From Stictocephala bisonia (taxonomy: Eukaryota; Arthropoda; Insecta; Hemiptera; Membracidae), in contig JAQJVL010000282.1 of assembly GCA_035578905.1 (NCBI GenBank), forward strand, positions 989,001-1,053,000: a stretch of 64,000 nt of DNA, given 5' to 3'. The translations under genes and the position numbers were made by a program. Below, piece by piece: positions 42,925-55,146 of this stretch. Within the stretch, counting starts at the first letter, position 1. Each line of letters starts with the position of its first letter. The notes beneath the pieces were generated by a model. That model ran no database searches and had not been told where the DNA came from. It was given only the letters and a program-made list of their open reading frames with translations.

Positions 42925-45900
42925 ACAAGTGGTATGCAAATCGTGAGGCTATTACTAGTTGTAGCTACCCCCTACACGTGCATGAATCGTGAGGCTATTA
43001 CCGGTTGTAACTGCCCACCACACGTGCATGAATCATGAGTCTATTAGTAGTTGTAACTGTCCGCTACACGTGCATGAATCATGAGGCTATTACCGGTAGT
43101 AACTGCCCACCACACGTGCATGAATCATGAGGCTATTACCAGTTGTAACTGCCCACTACACGTGCATGAATCATGAGTCTATTAGTAGTTGTAACTGTCC
43201 GCTACACGTGCATGAATCATGAGGCTATTACCGGTTGTAACTGCCCACCACACGTGCATGAATCATGAGTCTATTAGTAGTTGTAACTGTCCACTACACG
43301 TGCATGAATCATGAGGCTATTACCGGTTGTAACTGCCCACCACACGTGCATGAATCATGAGGCTATTACCAGTTGTAACTGCCCACTACACGTGCATGAA
43401 TCATGAGTCTATTAGTAGTTGTAACTGTCCACTACACGTGCATGAATCATGAGGCTATTACCGGTTGTAACTGCCCACCACACGTGCATGAATCATGAGG
43501 CTATTACCAGTTGTAACTGCCCACCACACGTGCATGAATCATGAGGCTATTACCGGTTGTAACTGCCCACCACACGTGCATGAATCATGAGGCTATTACC
43601 GGTTGTAACTGCCCACCACACGTGCATGAATCATGAGTCTATTAGTAGTTGTAACTGTCCGCTACACGTGCATGAATCATGAGGCTATTACCGGTTGTAA
43701 CTGCCCACCACACGTGCATGAATCATGAGTCTATTAGTAGTTGTAACTGTCCGCTACACGTGCATGAATCATGAGGCTATTACCGGTTGTAACTGCCCAC
43801 TACACTTGCATGACTCATGAGGCTATTACCGGTTGTAACTGCCCACCACACGTGCATGAATCATGAGTCTATTAGTAGTTGTAACTGTCCGCTACACGTG
43901 CATGAATCATGAGGCTATTACCGTTGTAACTGCCCACCACACGTGCATGAATCATGAGGCTATTACCGGTTGTAACTGCCCACCACACGTGCATGAATCA
44001 TGGGGCTATTACCAGTTGTAACTGCTCACCACACGTGCATGAATCATGAGGCTATTACCAGTTGTAACTGCCCACCACACGTGCATGAATCATGAGGCTA
44101 TTACCGGTTGTAACTGCCCACTACACGCGCATGAATCATGAGGCTATTACCGGTTGTAACTGCCCACCACACGTGCATGAATCATGAGTCTATTAGTAGT
44201 TGTAACTGTCCGCTACACGTGCATGAATCATGAGGCTATTACCGGTTGTAACTGCCCACCCCACGTGCATGAATCATGAGTCTATTAGTAGTTGTAACTG
44301 TCCGCTACACGTGCATGAATCATGAGGCTACTACCGGTTGTAACTGCCCACCACACGTGCATGAATCATGAGGCTATTACCGGTTGTAACTGCCCACCAC
44401 ACGTGCATGAATCATGGGGATATTACCAGTTGTAACTGCCCACTACACGTGCATGAGTCATGAGTCTATTAGTAGTTGTAACTGTCCACTACACGTGCAT
44501 GAATCATGAGGCTATTACCGGTTGTAACTGCCCACTACCCGTGCATGAATCATGAGGCTATTACCGGTTTTAACTGCCCACCACACGTGCATGAATCATG
44601 AGCCTATTAGTAGTTGTAACTGTCCGCTACACGTGCATGAATCATGAGGCTATTACCGGTTGTAACTGCCCACCACACGTGCATGAATCATGAGGCTATT
44701 ACCGGTTGTAACTGCCCACCACACGTGCATGAATCATGAGTCTATTAGTAGTTGTAACTGTCCGCTACACGTGCATGAATCATGAGGCTATTACCGGTTG
44801 TAACTGCCCACCACACGTGCATGAATCATGAGTCTATTAGTAGTTGTAACTGTCCGCTACACGTGCATGAATCATGAGGCTATTACCGGTTGTAACTGCC
44901 CACCACACGTGCATGAATCATGAGGCTATTACCGGTTGTAACTGCCCACCACAGGTGCATGAATCATGAGGCTATTACCGGTTGTAACTGCCCACCACAC
45001 GTGCATGAATCATGAGGCTATTACCGGTTGTAACTGCCCACTACGCGCGCATGAATCATGAGTCTATTAGTAGTTGTAACTGTCTACTACATATGCATGA
45101 ATCATGAGATTATTACTAGTTGTAACTGCTTACTACACGTGCATGAATCATGAGATTATTATCGGTTGTAACTGATAACTACACGTGCATGAATCATGAG
45201 GCTATTACCGGTTGTAACTGCCCACCACACGTGCATGAATCATGAGGCTATTACCGGTTGTAACTGCCCACCACAGGTGCATGAATCATGAGTCTATTAG
45301 TAGTTGTAACTGTCCGCTACACGTGCATGAATCATGAGGCTATTACCGGTAGTAACTGCCCACCACACGTGCATGAATCATGAGGCTATTACCGGTTGTA
45401 ACTGCCCACCACACGTGCATGAATCATGAGTCTATTAGTAGTTGTAACTGTCCGCTACACGTGCATGAATCATGAGGCTATTACCGGTTGTAACTGCCCA
45501 CCACACGTGCATGAATCATGAGTGTATTAGTAGTTGTAACTGTCCGCTACACGTGCATGAATCATGAGGCTATTACCGGTTGTAACTGCCCACCACACGT
45601 GCATGAATCATGAGTCTATTAGTAGTTGTAACTGTCCGCTACACGTGCATGAATCATGAGGCTATTACCGGTTGTAACTGCCCACTACACTTGCATGACT
45701 CATGAGGCTATTACCGGTTGTAACTGCCCACCACACGTGCATGAATCATGAGTCTATTAGTAGTTGTAACTGTCCGCTACACGTGCATGAATCATGAGGC
45801 TATTACCGGTTGTAACTGCCCACCACACGTGCATGAATCATGAGGCTATTACCGGTTGTAACTGCCCACTACACGCGCATGAATCATGAGGCTATTACCG

Positions 45901-46955
45901 GTTGTAACTGCCCACCACACGTGCATGAATCATGAGACTATTACCGGTTGTAACTGCCCACCACACGTGCATGAATCATGGGGATATTACCAGTTGTAAC
46001 TGCCCACTACACGTGCATGAGTCATGAGTCTATTAGTAGTTGTAACTGTCCACTACACGTGCATGAATCATGAGGCTATTACCGGTTGTAACTGCCCACT
46101 ACACGTGCATGAATCATGAGGCTATTACCGGTTGTAACTGCCCACCACACGTGCATGAATCATGAGCCTATTAGTAGTTGTAACTGTCCGCTACACGTGC
46201 ATGAATCATGAGGCTATTACCGGTAGTAACTGCCCACCACACGTGCATGAATCATGAGGCTATTACCGGTTGTAACTGCTTACCACACGTGCATGAATCA
46301 TGAGTCTATTAGTAGTTGTAACTGTCCGCTACACGTGCATGAATCATGAGGCTATTACCGGTTGTAACTGCCCACTACACGTGCATGAATCATGAGGCTA
46401 TTACCGGTTGTAACTGCCCACTACGCGCGCATGAATCATGAGTCTATTAGTAGTTGTAACTGTCTACTACATATGCATGAATCATGAGATTATTACTAGT
46501 TGTAACTGCTTACTACACGTGCATGAATCATGAGATTATTATCGGTTGTAACTGATAACTACACGTGCATGAATCGTGAGGCTATTACCGGTTTTAACTG
46601 CCCAATACACGTGCATGAATCATGAGGCTATTACCGGTTGTAACTACCCATTACACGTGCATGAATCATGAGGCTATTACCGGTTGTAACTGCCCACTAC
46701 GCGCGCATGAATCATGAGTCTATTAGTAGTTGTAACTGTCCACTACATATGCACGAATCATGAGATTATTACTAGTTGTAACTGCTTACTACACGTGCAT
46801 GAATCATAAGATTATTATCGGTTGTAACTGATAACTACACGTGCATGAATCGTGAGGCTATTACCGGTTTTAACTGCCCACTACACGTGCATGAATCATG
46901 AGATTATTACCGGTTGTAACTACCCATTACACGTGCATGAATCGGAAAACTGTTA
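42925..46955 (+). repeat. 46-bp satellite, about 88 copies (4.0 kb)
   Basis: The unit is catgaatcatgaggctatta + ccggttgtaactgcccacca + cacgtg. Two main subtypes alternate irregularly: A (ggctattaccggttgtaactgcccaccac) and B (gtctattagtagttgtaactgtccgctac). A rarer third type has agattattatcgg and ctgataactac. Most units contain the palindromic E box CACGTG. The same diagnostic triplet of variant units, each preceded by ctacgcgcgc, starts at 45041, 46421 and 46697. These spacings are 1380 bp (30 units) and 276 bp (6 units), showing higher-order duplication. No coding potential. Confidence 0.96.
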
Positions 46956-48660
46956 CTGGTTTTAACAGGCCACTATATGATTATGAATCAAGAGGTTGTT
47001 ACTGTTTTAACTGCCCACTGTACATATAGGGATCAATAGGCTATAAACTGGTTGCAACTGTCCGATGTACGTTTTAAATCAAAAGGATACAAGAACAAGA
47101 CTGTGGTTATAACTGCCCACTATACTACGTATTTGAATCAGTGGACTATAAACTTGTTGTAACTGCCCCTGTACGTTTCGAATCAAAATAATGTAAGACT
47201 GTGGTTGTAACTGCCCACTATACTACTTATTCGAATCAATTGACTATAAACTAGTTGCACCTGCCCACTATACGTTTCGAATCAAAAGAATATAAAACTG
47301 TGGTTGCAACTGCCCATTGTACTACGTATTTGAATCAATAGGCTATAAACTGGTTGCAACTGCCCACTGTACTACGTATTTGAATCAATAGGCTATAAAC
47401 TGGTTGCAACTGCCCACTGTACTACGTATTTGAATCAATAGTCTATAAACTAGTTGCAACTGCCCACTGTACTACGTATTTGAATCAATAGGCTATAAAC
47501 TGGTTGCAACTGCCCACTGTACTACGTACTTGAATCAATAGGCTATAAACTGGTTGCAACTGCCCACTGTACTACGTATTTGAATCAATAGGCTATAAAC
47601 TGGTTGCAACTGCCCACTGTACTACGTATTTGAATCAATAGTCTATAAACTGGTTGCAACTGCCCACTGTACTACGTATTTGAATCAATAGGCTATAAAC
47701 TGGTTGCAACTGCCCACTGTACTACGTATTTGAATCAATAGTCTATAAACTGGTTGCAACTGCCCACTGTACTACGTATTTGAATCAATAGGCTATAAAC
47801 TGGTTGCAACTGCCCACTGTACTACGTATTTGAATCAATAGGCTATAAACTGGTTGCAACTGCCCACTGTACTACGTATTTGAATCAATAGGCTATAAAC
47901 TAGTTGCAACTGCCCACTGTACTACGTATTTGAATCAATAGGCTATAAACTGGTTGCAATTGCCCACTGTACTACGTATTTGAATCAATAGGCTATAAAC
48001 TGGTTGCAACTGCCCACTGTACTACGTATTTGAATCAATAGGCTATAAACTGGTTGCAACTGCCCACTGTACTACGTATTTGAATCAATAGTCTATAAAC
48101 TGGTTGCAACTGCCCACTGTACTACGTATTTGAATCAATAGGCTATAAACTGGTTGCAACTGCCCACTGTACTACGTATTTGAATCAATAGTCTATAAAC
48201 TGGTTGAAACTGCCCACTGTACTACGTATTTGAATCAATAGGCTATAAACTGGTTGCAACTGCCCACTGTACTACGTATTTGAATCAATAGGCTATAAAC
48301 TGGTTGCAACTGCCCACTGTACTACGTATTTGAATCAATAGGCTATAACCTTTTTGTAATTTCCCACTGTACTACGTATTTGAATAAATAGGCTAAGAAC
48401 TGGTTGTAACTGCCTACTGTACGTTTCGAATCAAAAGAATTTAGGACTGTAGGAAGTCGAAAAGTTAGGACTGTGGTTGTAACTATCCACTATACTACGT
48501 ATTTGAATCAATGGGCTATAAACTGGTTGCAAGTGCCCACTACACATGCATGAATCAAGAGGCAGTTAGTGATTGTAACTGCCCATATAGGTATATGAAT
48601 CAATAGGCTATAACTGCTTGTAACTTCCCACTATACTTGTAATAATCAATACTCTGTTAC
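46956..48660 (+). repeat. 50-bp satellite related to the 46-bp family, about 33 copies
   Basis: The unit is actacgtatttgaatcaata + ggctataaactggttgcaac + tgcccactgt. It shares tgaatca..aggctat and ggttg.aactgcccac with the 46-bp unit. 46956-47290 is a transition zone of divergent intermediates (units with cgtttcgaatcaaaag). 47290-48340 is nearly homogeneous. Variant gtctataaac units at 47641/47741 recur at 48091/48191, a 450-bp (nine-unit) period. The right edge (48340-48660) decays gradually and contains a few 46-type units. Confidence 0.94.
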
Positions 48661-49880
48661 TTATAACTGTCTACTGTGTGTGCTTGATACTGAAGTTCCA
48701 TGCAGAGTTTGAAACTAAATAATTATTGCAAGTTTCTATCGCACAAGGGTCCCATGTTTATAGCTAATGTGAAGGGTTCACTAATGAATGGTTCTTGAAC
48801 CAGCCCTCTCTTATAATTAATTTAAAATAATGTCCACTCCAAATGAAATGCACCATAACTAACAAAACACGCATGACAAATCTTACCACATAGCTCGCCA
48901 TATGGTAGAAAGGGATCTTGTTCGGGGTCATATAATTAATATTATTGTTGACAGGAAACCTAGTATTTGCGGAGGACAGGTGGCAGCCCTGAATCCACCA
49001 TGTAGCTTGTTCACGTGCCAGCTGACTACGTGCAATCTGTACTTTCCGCTTGGAGTCAATACTACAATACACTTCCTGTTTGGTGGCGTGCCCCCTGGGG
49101 CTTTAGTTCACGATAGCTAATTAACAGAACAAATCAGAGAATCTGACTAAAATAAGAACCACTATTGTACTCTTACGGAATTTGGTATCTTATAGGAATG
49201 AAAATGGCACAACCAACAGAAAGTGCCTTAATGTGGTTTTACATTTTCCAATTGTAATATGCTCATTTTTACTGTTCTATTACAGCATTTGAAATACGAC
49301 AATATAAAATATACAATCATATTGAAATGTTAATAAAAAAAGCTGATAGCCCATCATAATTAATTAATTTTAACAATAACTATTTCCCAAATGTCCTAAT
49401 TTACATCTGGAGCTCGTGAGTAAGTCTCTGTGTTTTCACCTTTGTGAAAATCTGCTGGCGTGGCTGAAGAAGCCTTAGACATGTGTTCGACCGTACGCGC
49501 TCGAGTTGAGACTATTGCGCTAGAGGACTGCCCGTATATTTTATACTGTAAAAACTGTAAATGAGCTGTCAACCATCAATGTGTCCAATAAATTTTCCAA
49601 AGCTGAAATAATAAACATTTTTTCCTTGAAATAATTTTCTATAAAGTACGTAACAATTAAATACCACTAACACACTCATCGCTGTATTTAAAAAAAAATC
49701 ACTAATCCTCCAAGGCTGAAATTGCACAACAAGAAGGGATTTTCTTTTGTTAAGAATCTCAAAATAAATGTATTCGATTAATTCTTAAGAAAAATAGATT
49801 AGAGCATTCTTTTCCTTTATATGGTCAAATGGGTGTAATGCCTTTACAACATTAGTTTATTTTCAAAACACTAAAGCAAT
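48661..49880. other. Intergenic with a GC-richer patch
   Basis: 48900-49130 has open frames on both strands (72 and 102 codons) and a cacgtg, but no family motif. Probably not coding, although an exon cannot be excluded. The remainder is AT-rich. Confidence 0.4.
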
Positions 49881-50136
49881 TTTATATAAAGAGTGGAAAT
49901 AGAGGTTCAACCAGGGTGCGTCCTGAACTTAGAAGCAACATTCAAAGACTATTCATAAAACCAAAAGTTAATAAATTTTTCTTCAGGCACTCTTATTAAT
50001 CTTGGACCAAATTATTTTAATCAACTAAACTCAAATATTAAAGAAAGTCCAAATTTAAAAGCCTTTTGCAAAAAGGTAAAATATTGGTTGTTAATTTTAC
50101 ATGAAACTTCTTTTTTGGAGGAATATCTCGCATGAG
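49881..50136 (+). pseudogene. Non-LTR RT C-terminal remnant
   Basis: On plus about 49985-50134 reads GTLINLGPNYFNQLNSNIK, then LKAFCKKVKYWLL and SFLEEYLA, the C-terminal pattern (G...YN.LP..IK...L..FK..LK..LL) of jockey/CR1-type elements. The sequence before it crosses frames. 5'-truncated and dead. Confidence 0.55.
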
Positions 50137-50292
50137 CTGATTTTGCTTCTTTTTTGTATTTTTGTATTTTCGAAATATAAATGATAATATTCGGTGCCAT
50201 ATATGATTTTCATTATTTAACCCATTTCAACAGATTATATATTGATGTAAATACTATGTTAAATAGGTATTTATTTTTAGTTTGATGTTTTT

Positions 50293-50328
<36 letters not shown>

Positions 50329-51700
50329 TTATGACGGTTGATAGTTTTTTTTCGTTGTTTTTTTTTTAATTCTGTCTACATTATTCTATGTACTTATGAC
50401 AAATGTTGTGTGTATTATATTTCATATATTTAGGTATTTTTCTCAAATATAAAAACGTTTTAGTCTACTTTTGTAGTATTACTCCTGTATACATGTAAAT
50501 ATATCATTATTACTATTTAAGCAGATGCCACAGTGAGCCATTTTTATCCGTTGATTATGTAAATGGACTGGACTCATCAATCACAACTACTGGAAAACTG
50601 TGGTTGATTAATTCCGAGAGTCGTTGTTTTTGTTCATAATTATGTATTATTCGAAGGAATAAATCATTATTTCATTTTGAAAAATTCTTTCGGGTTCCCT
50701 TTCGACAGGCGTAAAAAACAATAATTTGCCTACAATGCCTGTAGTGGTCCTATTATTTTCCAAAATTACTATAGTTTTCAGCATCAGATATGAGACGATC
50801 AACAACTTTGTTCCATTCCCTTTGCTCTATCTCACCTTCTTCACCCTTAGATCGAGCAACATTTTAAATTTGTGTCTGTAGAATCAAAACGGCCTTGACG
50901 CACTGTAAAAGTAGACTTATATGGTATTCTCGACAATAATTCTTTCATCTAGTAGACGGTGCATAATTTTGTGGGAAAGAAGAAAAATCGTTATTTTGAA
51001 CCTTCCTCAAGTAGGCTTAGTGTGTTTTATATAGTATAAAATTTAGTTATCTACGATAAAGTCTGCAGATCGAGTCTCTATATTGATGTGATGGGTTAGA
51101 GAGAACGGGGGAAGGTTGAGCAAGGGTAAAGAACCACTCCAAAGCGAAGCACGGACAGTCGGCTTGTTTAATATAAACATAAAATTACTAAATAATATTT
51201 CAAATTTACAATCGATTTTACTTCACGTCGATAGTACAATATTGCACAAATTAAATTATTTATAGTCGTTATGGCATTTTTTAAAGTCTAAAAAAACTAT
51301 AATTTCTATCTATTGATGATACATATTTTTTATGTTGTATTAAAAAACATATGCATAGAGTAATGTATATTTCAAAACGTAATGGTTGAAGTTTGTGACA
51401 AACAGACTTAATTATTGAAGTCAATAAAGCATTACAATCACACAAAAATTATGGCATATTGTAATGTACTTGATATTTTTATATGATGAATAAAGTCAAT
51501 TTATTTTAATTTGACGAGTACGCTTTTCTAATAAGAACTCTTTCGAGATACAGTATGTCATAAAAGAGTGTAACAAGAGAAGGTACACTGGCTGTATATC
51601 TTCTGATTCTACACACACACACAAAAATTCCGCACCGTATAGTGTCAGTCAACCATTTTGTGAGTTTTACATAATCAACTATATATTTAAAGTGGTTTAA
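50137..51700. other. Intergenic; 3' UTR-like and poly(T) sequence
   Basis: 50137-50700 may include the 3' UTR of the preceding remnant. A run of about 30 T lies at 50296-50325. The remainder is AT-rich; nothing else recognised. Confidence 0.45.
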
Positions 51701-51705
51701 CATAT

Positions 51706-52790
51706 TATAATAATAATAATAATAAAACTTTTATTGCATTAGGGCAATTATAAAAATTTTATTGCAAAAGTATGGCAAAAATTATATTTTTTTATAATTT
51801 GCCATCCATTCTAACAATTCACCCCTTCAAACATACATATATTGACAGACACCCAAATTCCCACTCATCGCCATTGAACCTGTTCAACTTCACTTGTGTT
51901 ATCATGTTATTGATTTTCCCCCTCCTAGTTATGTGCAAAGAATTCGTCTATACTATAAAATGCTTGTTTTTAAAAGAAACTTCTTGAGACGACTCTTGAA
52001 CGCCTTGGGCGTTGTAGCACTTTTGATAAATTCTGGTAACCTGTTGACTATACGAACGCCCATCTGTGAAGGCTGGCGTTCATAGACTACCGTTCTATGA
52101 CGACCAGTTCGGTAGTTGTCCCTGCCTCTAGTGTCGTATGTATGTATATCTCTGCCTCTTGTGATAGTAGTCTTGTACCTACCATATGTAGAAGTCTCAA
52201 GAATGTAGAGGCAAGGTAATGTCAACATATTTAACTCTTTGAATTTTGGCCTGCACGACTCTCTGAAATTCATTTTTAGGATGATTCTAACTGCCATTTT
52301 TTGAATTATAAATATTCTGTCAAAGTTAGTGTTGGAACATCTTCCCCATAGCACTAATCCATAGGTAATATGAGGGTAGATCAATCCGTAATAAGCCATC
52401 AATAACCCAATTCAGTAACTGAGTTGGGCAGAATTTAGCTAAATTTCTCAAAGCATAAATGCCTGATGATAACTTCTTACACAAATGTTCGACGTGGACA
52501 TTCCAAGTCAGCCCTCGATCTAGGTGCATTCCAAGGAATTTAGTTGAATTGTTGTCTTTAATTTCAGTTTCATTTATTATGACCGTCGGACCTCCTTCCG
52601 AGTCCGACGCCCGCAGACAAAACTGCATACATGCTGATTTTTCTGGATTGATATTAAGATTGAGTTGTTGGAAGTGCTGAATGCAATTATTTATTTCAAC
52701 AAAATCCCGCACTTCCAATTGCTCATTTGAATTTTCTGAGAAAGAATTATTTTGAAGCTTGATATAAAAGTGTCTATACCCAGCGCTATT
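51706..52790 (-). mobile_element. 5'-truncated non-LTR retrotransposon (jockey-like)
   Basis: The 3' end of an element with polymerase C-terminus, 3' UTR and an (ATT)n tail (plus strand 51706-51727). The 5' boundary is near 52790 and not sharply defined. No target duplication identified. Confidence 0.7.
51953..52718 (-). pseudogene. RT thumb and C-terminal part, one frameshift
   Basis: The upstream frame (52326-52718) holds post-YADD blocks: LNLNINPEKSACMQF, STKFLGMHLDRGLTW and LCKKLSSGIYALRNL. The downstream frame (51953-52402) holds YYGLIYPHITYGLVLWG, IFIIQKMAVRIIL and the terminal GVRIVNRLPEFIK..FKSRLKKFLL. The two overlap near 52400, where a single frameshift (around LLNWVIDG/LLMAYYG) breaks the polymerase. 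The catalytic YADD block is missing with the truncation, so the fragment is inactive. The match to jockey/CR1-type RT order is clear; clade is not certain. Confidence 0.78.
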
Positions 52791-52859
52791 GTGGAGTGGA
52801 ATTTGTAGTTTTTACCTTTTCCCGTTTCAAAATGGTGATTGCTATTATTTTTCAAAGCT

Positions 52860-53860
52860 TGGACCTGCATCGTGAAGTTGTAGCAGGGAGCTACTACGGC
52901 TGTTGTAGGCCACTAGGGCCTCTTCAGCCTAGGATAGGTAGTTGAAGGGTATTTGGCCGCAACCATCATGACTGTACGAGGCAAGCAGGCAGCTCGGATC
53001 TCCGGAAAAAAGGTCCCAAGGAAACATGACCCCTGAAACATACAAACAAAGGAAGAACAACATGGAAAATAAAAATCTCAGAGAGCTGACTGAGGGTGAA
53101 TGGAAATGAGAGGTGACTAAGCGTTGAGGAGTGGGTGAGAGGGGACTATGTCAGTGTGGCATCAGTAACGGGTCGTGTGAAGGGTGGCTAATGGTTATTG
53201 GGCAGGATTTGGATTTGGATGGTGGATAAGAAACGGCCGTGAATCAGGTGATGAATAGTGAAGTATTGGCTGGTGGTGTAGGGTTCTGTAACGTACTCTG
53301 CCAGTATGGGAGAGTCTGTGGCTATGGCGAGGTAGGTCTGGTTCAGTTGGTTGAGGAACTTACGCAAGTTGGGGGATATGGAACAGGGTGTAGAGGTCTC
53401 GGGAGCTGTGTTCGGGGTCTAGGTGGTAAGCTAAGCGCATGGCGCGTCGTTCGGATTTCTCGAAGTTGGAGAGGTGATTATGAGGGATGGTGGTGAGCAC
53501 TAGATGGGCATACGTGGGTACGGGGCGGATTACGGTCGTGTAGAGAGAGGTGAGAGTCCTGGCAGAGCACCCCTGGTGTCGGTTGTTAAGGAAGCGGAGG
53601 GCTTTGAAACGGGCTGTGGTGGTCTTCTTGGATCGTCTGAAGTGGGATATGAAGGATAACCCCTTGGAATCTAGGGTAACCCCAAGGTACTTGAGGTTTT
53701 GGTCAGTGTAAGTCAGTTGCCTTGGAGAGTGATAGGGGTTTCCTGGTTATCTCGGAACTTTCTGCCGTTGTAGTTGAAATAGCAGAGCTGGGTTTTAGAA
53801 GTGGCGCCATTTGGAACAGTAGGTCAGGTAATCATTAAGGATTTTAAATAACTTTAAAAT
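52860..53860 (-). mobile_element. Second non-LTR retrotransposon fragment
   Basis: An element distinct from the one at 51.7-52.8 kb, less AT-rich (visible as GC-rich sequence). 52860-53230 appears to be its 3' UTR (on minus gaagaggccctagtggccta near the end). The polymerase remnant lies at 53235-53850. Confidence 0.6.
53235..53850 (-). pseudogene. RT remnant with several frameshifts
   Basis: Read on minus in shifting frames: LNDYLTYCSKWR, KTQLCYFNYNGRKFR, then TDQNLKYLGVTLDSKGLSF, KALRFLNNRH, LYTTVIRPVPTYAHLVL and NFEKSERRAMRLAYHLDP. These are ordered post-catalytic RT blocks of a non-LTR polymerase (KYLGVTLD, VIRP..TYA, and the Q/EK...R thumb region). At least two frameshifts and stops make it dead. 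An 85-codon frame on plus is a shadow. Confidence 0.7.
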
Positions 53861-54424
53861 CGGTAATATGTAGAATAAAATCAATAGGATCAATAGGATG
53901 CTATACCAAGTTCGTTGTATTAACATTGGTATAACAATTTTAAAACTCGGTTGACAAATAACTTAGAAATTGCTGTTTTTATTATTCACAAAATACACAT
54001 TTTATTTTTAACATTTTCATTACTACACAATGTTGTTATTTAATACCTAAATCATTGAAATTTATGAAAACAACACTATCTAAAGATTTAAATAAATTAT
54101 AATGATACCTGAATCATTAAAATCGGTTTAAAATTGACTACATACTGTATGGCTCATTTCTGCGCAGTCTCATAGTGACGCCACTTTTGACAAAACTCGA
54201 TCAGCCGTTTTTGGACAAAATAAATCATATGGTTGTTTGTACCTTAAAAAAAATGTGAGCACTTTATAAAAAATATTTCATACTTGAATAGGTAGCAACT
54301 ACTTCCTTATAAAAAAAGTACAAGATTTTTTTTACATATCAATTAAAGTATACGTTAAAACGAAGTTTAGTTGGTTTATTTCAAAATACAAAAATAATAA
54401 AGTGTATAGTGTTTTTTATTGCCT
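53861..54424. other. AT-rich intergenic, nothing recognised
   Basis: Only duplicated caataggatc pieces near 53880-53900 are noted. Confidence 0.5.
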
Positions 54425-54862
54425 CAAGATTCTGCAGAGGCTGTCGGCCATGATGGTTTTAATGCCACAAGAACAATGTTATTTGCGAATCCATATTTTT
54501 TCATTCTTTATTGACCAAAAGTTGTTTGTAAGGTGTAATTTTAAACTTTATTATATTGCGCGTTGGGTTTGCTTTTCATATTTTGAATACACATGCCTAG
54601 TTTTGAAAAATTGGTGAAAATAAAAGCTTCAGATTAAATATTTTCTGTATTTTTTCTATAAAATGAATTAGGAGTTCGCAAAGAAAATCCAATGTGTTAT
54701 TTCATTCTTGATCAAATGCAATTTGTTTGGAAAAATCCGTTTTAAAATAAGTGTTTACTTTGGATACGTGTAATCGTATGTCCGTTTCGAAAATAACATT
54801 GTTCTAACGGGATTAAAACCAACATGGCTGACAGCCTCCGATAGCTTCTGTAGACCTTTAAA
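54425..54862 (-). mobile_element. MITE copy 2 (same family as 30.0 kb, inverted)
   Basis: Reverse-complement relative of 30035-30470 across its length: tctgcagaggctgtcggcca, ttgaccaaaagttg, gcgttgggtttgctttt. The right end is mirrored (gggattaaaaccaacatggc then tgacagc). Noncoding. Confidence 0.72.
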
Positions 54863-54887
54863 GGTTGTTATAATTGTATTCTACCTT

Positions 54888-55146
54888 CGCTTTACTCTTC
54901 AATGACATTCTCCATGTGCCCTCCACCAGCTAACGCACTGTTGTACTCGTCACACCATCGACTCCCTTACTCGCTGGAATACCTGGGATAGCCTTAATCT
55001 TGTTACATCCTTCTACAATGTGGTGTTGCACCTCTTTATTACAATAGTGTTGACTGGATTGTTGTACACAATGAACTTGAGCTGACCCAACAGATAACCG
55101 TCTATTGTAGTTAAGTCCGGCGACCTGGCAGAACCGTCTCTACAAG
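54888..55146 (-). pseudogene. Mariner-like (IS630/Tc-type) transposase C-terminal remnant
   Basis: On minus the frame reads DGSARSPDLTTIDGYLLGQLK then FIVYNNPVNT, followed after a stop by LSQVFQRVRESM and CVSWWRAHGECH. This is the WPARSPDLTPLDFFLWGHLK..VY .. R...C....G.HFE block of mariner-like DDE transposases found widely in arthropods. It has at least two stops and is truncated upstream at about 55146. No element ends were seen. Confidence 0.68.

Noticed and set aside
42925..48660. CRISPR-like array
   Set aside because: The units are contiguous tandem repeats with no unique spacers, in a eukaryotic setting with no cas genes.
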